A stretch of 64,000 nt of DNA, from NCBI GenBank assembly GCA_020353535.1, contig CP070696.1:2379407-2443406 (forward strand), given 5' to 3'. Each line of letters starts with the position of its first letter. Within the stretch, counting starts at the first letter, position 1. Positions 35,543 through 44,734 of this stretch are shown here, piece after piece. The stretch comes from Spirochaetaceae bacterium (GTDB lineage Bacteria; Spirochaetota; Spirochaetia; SZUA-6; DRHE01). The translations under genes were made by a program, and so were the position numbers. The notes below the pieces were generated by a model. It was given only the letters and a program-made list of their open reading frames with translations. It had not been told where the DNA came from and searched no databases.

Positions 35543-36637
35543 TCAGAGATCCAGCGGGTAGGTTCCGAATTTCTTCACTGCATCAAAGAAGGCGTAGATA
35601 TTCTCAGTCGGTGTGTCCGGCTGAATGTTGTGTGCCGGAGCGATTACAAAACCACCCCCGGATCCAGCCTGTCGAATCCGCAGCTTGACCTCCTGTTCGA
35701 CTTCTTTCACGGTGCCGAAGGGCAGGACCTGCTGCATGTCCACGCCACCGAAAAAGGCCAGATTCCTTCCGTAGGTCTTCTTCAATTCACCCAGATCCAT
35801 ATCTTTTGCGGTCGGTTGGATCGGATTGAGGATCTCCAACCCTATTTCAACCAGATCCGGCACGATAGGCAATATGGATCCGCAGGAGTGGTAAGCGATC
35901 TTGACCTTTGAATTTGTGTTCTTCAGCATTTCGAACAGCGTTTTCATGCGGGGTTTGAAATGCCTGCGCCACAGGTCCGGAGATACCAGCATACCCTTCT
36001 GGGTACCGAAATCGTCTCCGGTCCAGATGACATCGGCTCCCAGCTCGACCATTCGTTTTCCGATGGCGCTGCTGTAATCCAGTATTTTGTCCAGGAGCAC
36101 TGGCACGTACGGTTTTTCCGTCATGAGATCGACAATAAACTTCTCCAGCCCCACCAGATTCCAGGAGAGCTCGAAGATTGTAGTTTCCAGGTCTCCGATT
36201 ACCCCGAAATCCTGCCCGTAACGGGATATCTGCTTCTCCACAAACTCCCAGGTTTCGGGGAGCAGCGGATCCGGGGTGTGGAACGCCTCGATGTCCTCTA
36301 TAGTTTCCGCGTGGGCCAGGGGCCGTTTTGCCACCTCCGCGTAGTATCCGATTCTGGTAAACTCGAAACCAAAATCATCGACCAGCTCGTTTTGCTTCCA
36401 GCGATCCTGGACCTGATTGGGCCAACTCGGCCTGATCGCGATGGCATCGTTACCCAGATGCATGAGAATCTCGTTGTGGGATACCCGTTGAGAAAGGCGC
36501 GACATCACCGCTTCTCCCGGAAATCCCAACTCCCTTCCCAGTCTCTGTCCAACTTGCGGAGTCAGATTGGCGAAGATCGGCACTCGATCGGGTTCGGCGT
36601 GCTCAAGTGCCGTGAGAAAGCGTTCCTTGGAGTTCAT
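35543..36637 (-). CDS. Uroporphyrinogen-decarboxylase-family protein, MtaA/MtbA-like
   Basis: This 364-residue TIM-barrel protein carries the zinc-type motif HSCG (AYHSCGSILPIV), as in methylcobamide:CoM methyltransferases MtaA/MtbA. It lacks the N-terminal arginine-rich substrate loop of true HemE. The C-terminus GGGFVIAPAHNIQPDTPTENI is typical of a large unassigned subgroup found beside sugar transporters. The start is ATG 36637, seven bases behind AGGAG. It follows a paralogue by 45 bases. Methyl or other C1 chemistry on an imported compound is a reasonable guess, but no corrinoid protein is present here. Confidence 0.85.
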   Translation of the reverse strand: MNSKERFLTALEHAEPDRVPIFANLTPQVGQRLGRELGFPGEAVMSRLSQRVSHNEILMHLGNDAIAIRPSWPNQVQDRWKQNELVDDFGFEFTRIGYYAEVAKRPLAHAETIEDIEAFHTPDPLLPETWEFVEKQISRYGQDFGVIGDLETTIFELSWNLVGLEKFIVDLMTEKPYVPVLLDKILDYSSAIGKRMVELGADVIWTGDDFGTQKGMLVSPDLWRRHFKPRMKTLFEMLKNTNSKVKIAYHSCGSILPIVPDLVEIGLEILNPIQPTAKDMDLGELKKTYGRNLAFFGGVDMQQVLPFGTVKEVEQEVKLRIRQAGSGGGFVIAPAHNIQPDTPTENIYAFFDAVKKFGTYPLDL

Positions 36638-36682
36638 CCTCATCTCCTGCAATATTTTCTTGTCTGATACCTGCGGCTCATC

Positions 36683-37825
36683 TCACCTGAGCCCGTCGAG
36701 GGCGTCTAGCATTGACAGCATGTTTTCCACGGGAACGTCCGCCTGGATGTTATGCACCGTAGCGAACACATAACCGCCGCCCGAGCCGAAAATGGACACA
36801 TTTCTGCGAACTTCCCTCTTGATTTCTTCCACGGTACCGCCGGGCAGTGTAGCCTGGGTGTCGATTCCGCCGCCCCAAAAGGCTATATCCTTGCCGAATT
36901 CTTTCTTCAAATATGCTGGATCCATACTGCGAGCACTGAGCTGCACCGGATTAATCGCGTCCACCCCCATCTCAATGAGAAAGGGGATGAACTGGACAAT
37001 GGACCCGCAGGAATGATAAAGGATTTTAACGTGAGGAGCTCTGTTCTTAATGAAGGAAAACAGCTCTTTTTGGAAGGGCTGGAGGCGCTTTTTGTAGCTG
37101 TCCATGGACATGAACGGTCCCAGCTGGGTTCCCAGATCATCCACCTCCGCCACGATGTCGATATAATCACCCGCAGCTTTCAAGATCATGTCCCAGGATC
37201 GGATCTTGCCCTCCAAAATCCTTTCCGTCAAAGCGTCGATGACCTCCGGTTCCAACAGCATCTTGCTGAAGTAGTCTTCATAACCGAGGAGCTGGGTGCC
37301 GGTATGCAGAAGCCCGAATCCGAAACCCTGATTGAATACCACCGCATAGCCCTGATCTCTCAGCCGTGCGCATTGCTCGGTAATGCCGTCCATCTGTTTC
37401 GAATCATCCGGTCGAGGGAACGGATAGCGGGCAATGGTCTTTCCGTCCTTGCCAGCGAGGGGATGATGATACATGTCGAAATAGTGACCTTTTATCTTCG
37501 GTTTTCTGTAACCGATTCCCCATGCATCGTGGAGGATCAAATACTCCCCTTCCTCCCGAACCAGGGTGTTGAGATCGGCAGTCCCCCGAACGGTCACTCC
37601 CCTGGTATCTACCCGGAGTCGTTCCAGTACATCCTTAGCCGGTTTCACGGATTGCGCGGTGAAGTTCATGAACTGCGGATCCGCATTTGGTAGTTTTAAT
37701 GCCTCCCGCAGATTGTTGTACGCTCTGATGTTGATGGTGCTTGTGCCCGTTGAGCCCAGATCGAGCGGTACGTGGTCCGTTTCTTTATGATTTAGAGCTG
37801 CGAGCAGGCGCTCTCGAGGATTCAC
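36683..37825 (-). CDS. Uroporphyrinogen-decarboxylase-family protein, second copy
   Basis: This 380-residue paralogue of the neighbouring protein shares HSCG (LYHSCGSIVQFI), the ELADDLG-type stretch (IVAEVDDLGTQ) and the C-terminal YVFATVHNIQADVPVENM. The start is GTG 37825 without a strong ribosome site; it is 15 bases after the GATase-like gene. The two copies differ enough that they probably handle different partners or steps, for example substrate demethylation and acceptor methylation. Confidence 0.85.
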   Translation of the reverse strand: MNPRERLLAALNHKETDHVPLDLGSTGTSTINIRAYNNLREALKLPNADPQFMNFTAQSVKPAKDVLERLRVDTRGVTVRGTADLNTLVREEGEYLILHDAWGIGYRKPKIKGHYFDMYHHPLAGKDGKTIARYPFPRPDDSKQMDGITEQCARLRDQGYAVVFNQGFGFGLLHTGTQLLGYEDYFSKMLLEPEVIDALTERILEGKIRSWDMILKAAGDYIDIVAEVDDLGTQLGPFMSMDSYKKRLQPFQKELFSFIKNRAPHVKILYHSCGSIVQFIPFLIEMGVDAINPVQLSARSMDPAYLKKEFGKDIAFWGGGIDTQATLPGGTVEEIKREVRRNVSIFGSGGGYVFATVHNIQADVPVENMLSMLDALDGLR

Positions 37826-37840
37826 GACGCGGCTTTTCGA

Positions 37841-38578
37841 TTAGAGGAAATAGCGAATGAGATTTTTTATAAAAAGGGCGTAATCCTTGCCCACCTCGAT
37901 GGCAATGCCGCCCTCCGCCTGCGCTTTGATTCTTTCAGTTCCCCAATCCACCATACCGCCGGACCAGTGGGGAGCCACATCCGTGGTCAGGGCACCGGTT
38001 TTACCCGAGCCGAAAGATCCCACCACCAGCATCGGTGCTCGTTGTTCGTCAAGCGAGGTCTCGGAGTCGAGGATTTTCAGCTTCCTGAGAGAAAGTACCA
38101 CCGTGGAATCTGTCTTGGGTTTTACACGGTTGTAGCCACAGAAGATAAAAGGCTCGTTCCAGGGTAGATCTGCGGTTATTTCGTTCGCGGTCGTAACTTC
38201 CGGGATCAAGCCCTGACAATAGTTCACCCGGTCATCCTCCTCCAGACAGATTACAGGAAGAACTTGGGCCAGTTCCGAAGTGTGGTAGTTTCCAACCAGA
38301 CCGTGAAAGGACTCCCAACCGCCGATCATCAGCAGCGAGGCGCCCTGCTTCACCTTCGCGGTCAAGTTTTGCACCGCTCTCTCGGGGATGTTTTCACTTG
38401 GATAGTCGCTCAGCAGAAACAGTTTATACTCGCGGTCGATGAGCTCTTCCGGCAGGGATTCATGCATGGGCACATGATCGAAACTGATGTCGAAATAGTC
38501 CATGATGCCTCCCAGGTAGGCAGCACCGCTGGTCAGATCCCTGTCCCCACAGTATAGAACGTCTTTTTTCAACTTCAT
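37841..38578 (-). CDS. GATase1-like / ThuA-like protein of unknown function
   Basis: This 245-residue cytosolic protein has a class I glutamine-amidotransferase-like alpha/beta fold: DVLYCGDRDLTSGAAYLGG at the start, LFLLSDYPSENIPE, and SLLMIGGWESFHG where a nucleophile elbow would be. No catalytic Cys-His-Glu triad is visible, so it is probably a non-catalytic or differently acting member (PF07090-like). It lies between the transporter and the UroD-family genes, spaced 33 and 15 bases, so belongs to the same operon. Confidence 0.65.
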   Translation of the reverse strand: MKLKKDVLYCGDRDLTSGAAYLGGIMDYFDISFDHVPMHESLPEELIDREYKLFLLSDYPSENIPERAVQNLTAKVKQGASLLMIGGWESFHGLVGNYHTSELAQVLPVICLEEDDRVNYCQGLIPEVTTANEITADLPWNEPFIFCGYNRVKPKTDSTVVLSLRKLKILDSETSLDEQRAPMLVVGSFGSGKTGALTTDVAPHWSGGMVDWGTERIKAQAEGGIAIEVGKDYALFIKNLIRYFL

Positions 38579-38611
38579 TTCTGTTCTCCTAAAAGCAATT
38601 TATGGGTCTGA

Positions 38612-39445
38612 TTACTTCACGGCTCCCATGGTGAGTCCCCTGACCAGATTCTTCTGTATGGCCACGACGAAGATAAGCATGGGCAGCACGATGAGAACGC
38701 CCGCCGCCGAGAGCAGTCCCCACTCTACCGCCAGATAGCCGACGAACTCGCTGACCACAAATACGGGAGTCGTGCGCACTTTGAGGCTTGTGAGGGTAAG
38801 GGCCATGAGCAACTCGTTCCATGAGAAGATGAAGCAGAATATAGTGGTAGCGGCAAGTCCCGGTGCTACCGCGGGTACGGCAATCAGATAAAAAGCCTTA
38901 ATCGGGGAACAACCATCCAATTTAGCGGCTTCTTCTATGCTCTCCGGGATGTCGGCGAAGAAGCCGCGCATCATCCAGACGACCAATCCGATATTGATAA
39001 AGGTATGGGCGAGGATGAGTCCGAGGTGAGAATCGATCAGACCCAGAAACTGGAACACCCTGTTCAGAGGTATTATGATGACGATTGGTGATACCATGCG
39101 GGTAACCATGAAAAAGAAACCCACTGTCTCAGAACCTCTGTAGCGAAGCCGTGCCAGCGCGTAGCCGCAGGGAGTGCCCAGGAACAGGCTCAGCAAACTG
39201 GATCCGGCGGCAACGCTGAGACTCGTTATTAGAGCGGACAGAAAACCGTATCTGCCCAGGACCTGTTTGAAATTGTCGAGGACCGGAGTGAAGAGGATCT
39301 TGGGCGGCACGGCGATCGTATCGAAGTACGACTTGAAAGCCTGGGTCAAAATCCACAGGATCGGGAACAGAGCGATCAAACATATGATGATCATCGCCCC
39401 ATGCTTGACTGCTTCGACTAGTTTTCTCTTGGTCCTTGGATTCAT
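38612..39445 (-). CDS. CUT1 carbohydrate ABC transporter permease (MalG family)
   Basis: This 277-residue permease has a first helix at about 15-37 and the coupling loop EEAAKLDGCSPIKAFYLIAVP. The tail LVRGLTMGAVK is typical. It is 16 bases after the MalF partner and 33 bases ahead of the GATase-like gene. Confidence 0.92.
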   Translation of the reverse strand: MNPRTKRKLVEAVKHGAMIIICLIALFPILWILTQAFKSYFDTIAVPPKILFTPVLDNFKQVLGRYGFLSALITSLSVAAGSSLLSLFLGTPCGYALARLRYRGSETVGFFFMVTRMVSPIVIIIPLNRVFQFLGLIDSHLGLILAHTFINIGLVVWMMRGFFADIPESIEEAAKLDGCSPIKAFYLIAVPAVAPGLAATTIFCFIFSWNELLMALTLTSLKVRTTPVFVVSEFVGYLAVEWGLLSAAGVLIVLPMLIFVVAIQKNLVRGLTMGAVK

Positions 39446-39461
39446 GGTTGTCCTAACTCAC

Positions 39462-40337
39462 TCAAGCGCGCCGGGTGAACCTGCGCAGCAGGAACACGCA
39501 CATCGTTATGGTGATGATTAGCATCACGACGGCCACTACCAGTCCATACTCCGGACGAAAATAAGAAAAACTCTCCTGATAGGCCTGTATCATCAATGTG
39601 TCCGTAGCCCTGCCGGGCCCCCCTTTGGTAACCGTGTACAGGACATCAAAGGCTCGAAACGCCCCGATGACCCGCAGTGTAAAGGCAAGACTGATCAGCG
39701 GCCAGGCCAGAGGAATCGTAATATACCTTGTTCTCTGCCAACCCGATGCCCCGTCGATCTTGGCAGCTTCAAACGGCTCCTGAGGAAGAGTCTGCAGACC
39801 CGCGTAGATCACGAAGAGCGGAAAGGGAGTCCATTGCCAGCTCTCTATGATCACAACCGAAATCATGGCCGTGTTGAAGCCCGTGTGCCACAGCGGACCG
39901 GGCAGTCCGATCGACTGCAGGATGTGGTTGATGATTCCGCTCAGGGGATTGAACATCATCTGCCAGGTCATTCCCGAAACCACGGCGCTCATCCCCAGCG
40001 GTAGGATCAGTATGGCCCGGTAGAGCCAAACCATTTTGTTGATGCTGTTCAACAACAGGGCCACACCCAGACCAATGCCGACGGTCAGGCCGACTGCTCC
40101 TATGGTATAGAGAACCGTATTCTTCATGCCGAGCCAAAACAGCTCCGATGTCAGTATTTCCGCGTAGTTCTTGAGCCCGACAAACTCGGGATTGAGCATT
40201 CCTTGGTGAGTGGATTGAAGGCTGAGGAAGAAGCCGTACAGGAGAGGATAGATGAATATTCCCATCAGAAAAACCAGAACCGGAAGCGTCAACAGGTAAG
40301 CCGCACCCCGTTCGGATGTTAATTTAAACCTCATCAT
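39462..40337 (-). CDS. CUT1 carbohydrate ABC transporter permease (MalF/UgpA family)
   Basis: This 291-residue membrane protein starts AAYLLTLPVLVFLMGIFIYPLLYG, the usual first helix. The coupling loop is FEAAKIDGASGWQRTRYITIP. Two adjacent ATGs (40337, 40334) are possible; GGGAG favours the second slightly. It lies behind the binding protein across a strong stem-loop. Confidence 0.92.
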   Translation of the reverse strand: MMRFKLTSERGAAYLLTLPVLVFLMGIFIYPLLYGFFLSLQSTHQGMLNPEFVGLKNYAEILTSELFWLGMKNTVLYTIGAVGLTVGIGLGVALLLNSINKMVWLYRAILILPLGMSAVVSGMTWQMMFNPLSGIINHILQSIGLPGPLWHTGFNTAMISVVIIESWQWTPFPLFVIYAGLQTLPQEPFEAAKIDGASGWQRTRYITIPLAWPLISLAFTLRVIGAFRAFDVLYTVTKGGPGRATDTLMIQAYQESFSYFRPEYGLVVAVVMLIITITMCVFLLRRFTRRA

Positions 40338-40375
40338 CACTCCCAAAGAAAAAGTACAATATACCGTTACATGGA

Positions 40376-40415
40376 ATCCCCCCCTTCTCGGCAAAATAGC
40401 CTCAAAGGGGGGGAT
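40376..40415 (-). other. Stem-loop between binding-protein and permease genes
   Basis: ATCCCCCCCTT (40376-40386) pairs perfectly with AAGGGGGGGAT (40405-40415). Inside the loop GGC and GCC can extend the stem. No T-tract follows on the minus strand, so mRNA protection or partial attenuation is more likely than full termination. Confidence 0.65.
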
Positions 40416-40450
40416 AGCTACAGATTTCCGCTAGCGGGCGAGCCGACTAG

Positions 40451-41785
40451 CTACTCTTTCATGATGTCGTGCCACTCTGTTTCGAGTTCTGTCATCGCGG
40501 CTGGAGCATCTTTCTGCTCCATGATGACTTCCTGAATCTTACGGGTCAAAGCATCCAGGAGACCCCAGAGATAGGGACCCGAGTTCTGGCTGGAGGGCAG
40601 GCAGACCGCCGTCTCGAAGGTAACGTTCATGGCGTCGATGAAATCCGGTGAATAGGCTGCTCCGAACTCCGGATCCTTCCAAATCGAAGATCTGGGCGGA
40701 AGAATACCGGCGATGGCCAGCTTTTTCTGGATCGGTTTCGATGTGGCCCATTGGATGAACAGCCAGCTGGCCGGCTTTTTTTCGGAGAGGTTGCTGATGC
40801 AGATCGACCAGTAGTGGGCATTGGACACGCGTCCCGCCGGTCCGATCAAATAGGGGGCGGCGCCGATTTTGCCGACCACCGTCGAGCGGGCAGGATCCTG
40901 AAGACGCGGATAGATCACCGAAGAATCGATGAAGGTGGCCGCCACACCGCTCATCATGGCCGTATTGATCTGGTCCCAGCCGAAGCCGGTTACACCCGGA
41001 GGTGTATACTTGGCCAGCTCTGTGAGCATTTTCGCGGCTTCGATGCTTTCCGGGGTACCGATTTTAACCACGTCGTCCTTCGTGTACCAGTCGCCCCCGT
41101 AGGATTTGAGGATCCCGTAGAAGGGCATCCAGAGACCGGGACCTCCGCGAACGGTGATACCGCTGGCCTTGCCGGATGCGTCGATTTTCTTCACAGTTTC
41201 CAACAGCTCGTCGAAAGTTTCAGGAATGTCCAGTCCGAGTTCATCGTAGATATCCTTGCGGTAAACGAGGATACTGGCTTCCGCGGTGATGGGCAGTCTG
41301 TCCTGGTACCTGCCGTAGACGGTGATGGCCTGGGCGCTGGGAAAGAAGTCGTCGAAGGCAAACCACTTCGGATCTGTAAGTGTCTTATCTTCCAGAAACC
41401 CTTTAATTGGGGCGGTCCACTCTTCCTGAGTAAACCGGGGCGAGTCGTAGTATCGGCCCATGAACACGTCGTAGGCGAACGTACCGGAGGAGAATCCCGC
41501 CGGAATCTTCACCATTCCTTCATCGTGGGGCAGCTTTGTTGCGTTGACTTTGATGCCCGTCAAAGCCTCGAACTCCGGAATGAGAGGCATGATCTGCTCC
41601 TGCCATGGATGATTGAAAAAGATGATGTTGAGCTCTTGCCCCTCGAACTGCCGCCAGTCAATATCGCACTGGAACTCCGGCGGCACCTCCGCTGCCTTGG
41701 CTTCCTCTTCTCCCTTTGCTCCGGCAAATACGAGCCCTGAGAGCAACACCAGGAGAGCTACTCCAAGAAGCACTTTCTTGAACAT
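40451..41785 (-). CDS. CUT1 ABC transporter sugar-binding protein
   Basis: This 444-residue receptor has a signal peptide of about 21 residues (LLVLLSGLVFA) and the acidic tether GAKGEEEAKAAEVPP. The body starts ELNIIFFNHPWQEQIMPLIPEFEALTG, as in family 1 solute-binding proteins. ATG 41785 has AGGTGG at good spacing. A 17-base palindrome lies between the start and the probable promoter. It heads the operon with the two permeases, GATase-like and UroD-like genes. Confidence 0.92.
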   Translation of the reverse strand: MFKKVLLGVALLVLLSGLVFAGAKGEEEAKAAEVPPEFQCDIDWRQFEGQELNIIFFNHPWQEQIMPLIPEFEALTGIKVNATKLPHDEGMVKIPAGFSSGTFAYDVFMGRYYDSPRFTQEEWTAPIKGFLEDKTLTDPKWFAFDDFFPSAQAITVYGRYQDRLPITAEASILVYRKDIYDELGLDIPETFDELLETVKKIDASGKASGITVRGGPGLWMPFYGILKSYGGDWYTKDDVVKIGTPESIEAAKMLTELAKYTPPGVTGFGWDQINTAMMSGVAATFIDSSVIYPRLQDPARSTVVGKIGAAPYLIGPAGRVSNAHYWSICISNLSEKKPASWLFIQWATSKPIQKKLAIAGILPPRSSIWKDPEFGAAYSPDFIDAMNVTFETAVCLPSSQNSGPYLWGLLDALTRKIQEVIMEQKDAPAAMTELETEWHDIMKE

Positions 41786-42128
41786 GCGAACCCACCTTTC
41801 TCGTTGCGATGCAACGACCTTAATTTGTTGTGAGTTGTATGGTTCCGTACTCAAAGCCGGTTGTCAAGTAGTTTTTTTCGCGAATTTTGTGACAATTGGA
41901 TATTATTGTTGTATCGTGATGCTCTGAGCGAGAGCTCCAGTATTTGAAGCTCCTAGGTCTATTCATTGATATCTTTGTTGGATTGAAAGTACAGCGATTA
42001 ATCCTGTATCCTTAGCAGCGGATCATGGGAAAAAATTCAGGTCGGTTCGACGAAGAGAGGAGGTGGGGGAAAATGAGCTGTTAGTGTTCGTGGTCGATTC
42101 CCATGGAATAAATTTTTGGAGGATGAAG
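41786..42128. other. Divergent control region between two sugar-transporter operons
   Basis: No gene is seen in these 343 bases. The minus strand has a perfect -35 (TTGACA, 41867-41862) but a poor -10. TTCGCGAA (41877-41884) is a self-complementary octamer. On the plus side, AGGAGG at 42058-42063 precedes an ATG that opens only a three-codon frame (Met-Ser-Cys-stop) just before the receptor gene. Confidence 0.5.
41801..41817. promoter_or_regulatory. Perfect 17-base palindrome in the 5' leader, candidate operator
   Basis: TCGTTGCGATGCAACGA has seven-base arms around GAT. It lies 16 bases upstream of the receptor start at 41785 and downstream of the only good -35, a usual place for a repressor site. 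It could also fold as a leader hairpin near the ribosome site. Confidence 0.45.
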
Positions 42129-43115
42129 ATGACAAAAAAAATGGCAGTGGTGTTTATGCTCTTCCTGATCGCCTGCACGGTTTTTGCTTCAGGGAAATCC
42201 GGGGGGCCGCAGGAAGAGGAGGTCGTGTTCGGATATGTGGCCTACCAGCTGATCGACGTGTGGAACGCCTATACGATGAAGGGCTTCAAGTATGCAGCAG
42301 CCAAGAAGGGTGTTGAGGTGATCGAAATCGATCCAGAAGGGAACCAGGAAAAATCCCTTGCCGCCGTGGAAGATCTCATTACCCGTGGAGTGGACGGAGT
42401 GGACTACTATCCGATCACCCCGGAACTCGCCCAGAGCGTTATACAGAAGTTGAATAAGGCGAAGATCCCCGTGGTGATAGAAAACATGCCCCCTGCGGCC
42501 GGTCCGGGTAGACACGTAGCCGCAGTATATAACGGTTATGACAACATGGGTTATATGGTGGGTAAGTTTTTATGCGAAGAGTATCCCGGCAAGAAGGTAT
42601 TTTTCGTCGAAGGACAGCGCGGCATGGGTATCGTTGAACTCTACATGGAGGGCTTTTTCAAAGCTCTCGAAGAGTTCGGCACTATCGAGCTGGTGGGGGC
42701 TCAACCGACCAACTGGACACAGGACCAGGCCTTGAGCGTGGCGCAGAACGTTCTGCAGTCCGGAGTACGGTTTGATATTTTCGTTGCCAATAACGAGGAT
42801 ATGGCTAAAGGTGTGCTGCGCGCCGTCAAAGAGGCCGGTAAATTTGATGAAATTCTCGTAATGGGCGGCGGCGGCGGCGGTCTCCCCGACGGTCTGGACC
42901 TGGTGAAAAAAGGTGAATTGATCGCCACGACGAACACGGCACCGTCACTGCAAGGTGCGTTGGCCTTCAAAGCGTTGTGGCAGCACCTGCATGGAAAAAC
43001 ACCGGATCAAGAGATTCTTCTGCCGATCACCGTGATTACCAAAGACAATATTGACAAATCCGTTCCTTGGGAACCGGATGACAAGCTGATCGATTTCATC
43101 GGCGGGCTCGATTGA
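42129..43115 (+). CDS. CUT2 (ribose-type) ABC transporter sugar-binding protein
   Basis: This 328-residue receptor is of the RbsB/pentose type I binding fold: VVFGYVAYQLIDVWNAYTMKGFKYAAAKKG, then LITRGVDGVDYYPITPE. The signal region FMLFLIACTVFASG contains a good lipobox (LIAC), so it may be a lipoprotein; cleavage after FAS is the alternative. The start ATG 42129 is six bases behind GGAGG, better than ATG 42123, which touches it. It heads the operon with RbsA- and RbsC-type genes. Confidence 0.9.
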   Translation: MTKKMAVVFMLFLIACTVFASGKSGGPQEEEVVFGYVAYQLIDVWNAYTMKGFKYAAAKKGVEVIEIDPEGNQEKSLAAVEDLITRGVDGVDYYPITPELAQSVIQKLNKAKIPVVIENMPPAAGPGRHVAAVYNGYDNMGYMVGKFLCEEYPGKKVFFVEGQRGMGIVELYMEGFFKALEEFGTIELVGAQPTNWTQDQALSVAQNVLQSGVRFDIFVANNEDMAKGVLRAVKEAGKFDEILVMGGGGGGLPDGLDLVKKGELIATTNTAPSLQGALAFKALWQHLHGKTPDQEILLPITVITKDNIDKSVPWEPDDKLIDFIGGLD

Positions 43116-43159
43116 TTACCGGATTGACTGCTCGTTTTTGAATAATCTCGGAAGTTTTG

Positions 43160-43191
43160 GAAGGGGATTGCGGATCTGTCGGATCCCCTTC
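43160..43191 (+). other. Stem-loop after the binding-protein gene
   Basis: GAAGGGGAT (43160-43168) pairs with ATCCCCTTC (43183-43191). It lies in the 113-base spacer between receptor and ATPase genes. No T-tract follows, so differential mRNA stability is the likely role. Confidence 0.55.
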
Positions 43192-43228
43192 TATTCATAA
43201 CAGTAGAAATATCATAAGGACCAGAGCT

Positions 43229-44734
43229 GTGGACTCGGAAAGGCAGAAGATCGTCGATGTCAGGCGTATCGTTAAGAGATTTCCAGGGGTTCTTGCGCTT
43301 TCGGATGTAAGCTTTGATCTGTTCAGCGGCGAGCTTCACTGCATTGTGGGAGAGAATGGAGCAGGAAAGTCCACGTTGATTAAGATCCTCTCCGGCGCAC
43401 TGATCCCTGACGAAGGGGAGCTCATCATTGCCGATCAGCGGTACGATTTTTTAACACCCCATTCGGCTCAGAGTCTTGGTATTAACACGATCTACCAGGA
43501 AAATATCCTCGCTTCCGATCTTACTGTGGCGGAGAACATGTTCCTTGGGCGGGAAAAGTGTTCCCGTTTCGGTTTTTTCAGTTCGAAAGAATCTTTGCGT
43601 TGTGCCAGAGAGATAATGGCTTCCTACGATATTGCTATCCAGGTTGATCGGCTTGTAGCGGAGTTGCAACCTGCGGAAAGGCAGCTGCTGAAGATCATAA
43701 AGGCGATCGAAACAAAACCAAAAATTCTCATTATGGACGAGCCGACGACCGCCCTGGACATTGAGAGGATCGAGAAGCTTCTCCAGATCATAGAGAACTC
43801 GAAGAAATCGGGTATGGGGATCGTATATATTTCCCATCATCTCGAAGAGATCGTCAGAATTGCGGATCGGGTAACAGTGTTGAAGGATGGACGAGTTGTT
43901 GCCTGTCATAATTCCGGCCAAGAACAGATCACCATGGAGCTTTTGGCCAATGAGATGGTCGGCCGCCCCATCGAAAAGTTTTACTCCATCGGGAAACGAC
44001 CTCTCGGGAAGACAATTCTGAAAGTCTCCAAACTCCAGGTCGAAGGATCCGCAACGCCCGTCGATCTCGATCTGAGAGAAGGGGAGATCCTGGGAATAGC
44101 CGGTATGGTCGGCTCGGGGCGTTCGGAAATAATCCGAACGATATTTGGAGCGGATCGAAAATTAGCCGGGGAGGTAGTTATTCGGGGAAGGAAGATCCCT
44201 TCGCATAAACCGAAAGCCTCGATAAGGTCCGGTATTGGGCTCATGACAGAGGAGAGAAAGACCTCGGGTCTGTTCATGAACCGGAGCGTCCGCGAGAACA
44301 TTTCCATCGTCGGTTTGAATCAGTTCGCCAAACCTTTCTTGAGCTCCAGGCAGGAAAAACGCCTGATCGGGTCCTTCATCCGGAGGCTGGATATCAAGAC
44401 TCCTTCGATTGACCAGGAGGCTGCCTATCTGAGCGGAGGAAACCAACAGAAAGTCGTGCTCGCAAAATGGCTCTTCAGAGATGTGGATGTCCTCCTTTTT
44501 GACGAACCCACCGTGGGCATCGATGTCAACACAAAGACGGAGATCTACAGGTTGATGTTCGAGTTTGTATCCAAGCGAAAAGCGATCATCATGGTCTCTT
44601 CGGAAATGCCGGAGCTGATATCTCTTTGTGACCGTGTAGTAGTCATCAAGAGAGGGGGTATCTCTACTATCCTGGCAGGAACGCAGATCACCGAACAGAA
44701 CATTCTGTTGAATTCCGTAGGAGGTCGGAAATGA
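43229..44734 (+). CDS. CUT2 ABC transporter ATPase, two tandem domains (RbsA-like)
   Basis: This 501-residue protein has two ABC cassettes. Domain 1 has Walker A GENGAGKST, the altered signature LQPAERQLLKI and Walker B ILIMDEPTTALD. Domain 2 has a degenerate Walker A (GMVGSGRSE), intact LSGGNQQKV and Walker B VLLFDEPTVGID. This asymmetry is normal for RbsA/XylG. The start is GTG 43229 with AAGGA eight bases upstream; a longer TTG reading would add a non-family leader and run through the stem-loop. It overlaps the permease by four bases. Confidence 0.93.
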   Translation: MDSERQKIVDVRRIVKRFPGVLALSDVSFDLFSGELHCIVGENGAGKSTLIKILSGALIPDEGELIIADQRYDFLTPHSAQSLGINTIYQENILASDLTVAENMFLGREKCSRFGFFSSKESLRCAREIMASYDIAIQVDRLVAELQPAERQLLKIIKAIETKPKILIMDEPTTALDIERIEKLLQIIENSKKSGMGIVYISHHLEEIVRIADRVTVLKDGRVVACHNSGQEQITMELLANEMVGRPIEKFYSIGKRPLGKTILKVSKLQVEGSATPVDLDLREGEILGIAGMVGSGRSEIIRTIFGADRKLAGEVVIRGRKIPSHKPKASIRSGIGLMTEERKTSGLFMNRSVRENISIVGLNQFAKPFLSSRQEKRLIGSFIRRLDIKTPSIDQEAAYLSGGNQQKVVLAKWLFRDVDVLLFDEPTVGIDVNTKTEIYRLMFEFVSKRKAIIMVSSEMPELISLCDRVVVIKRGGISTILAGTQITEQNILLNSVGGRK

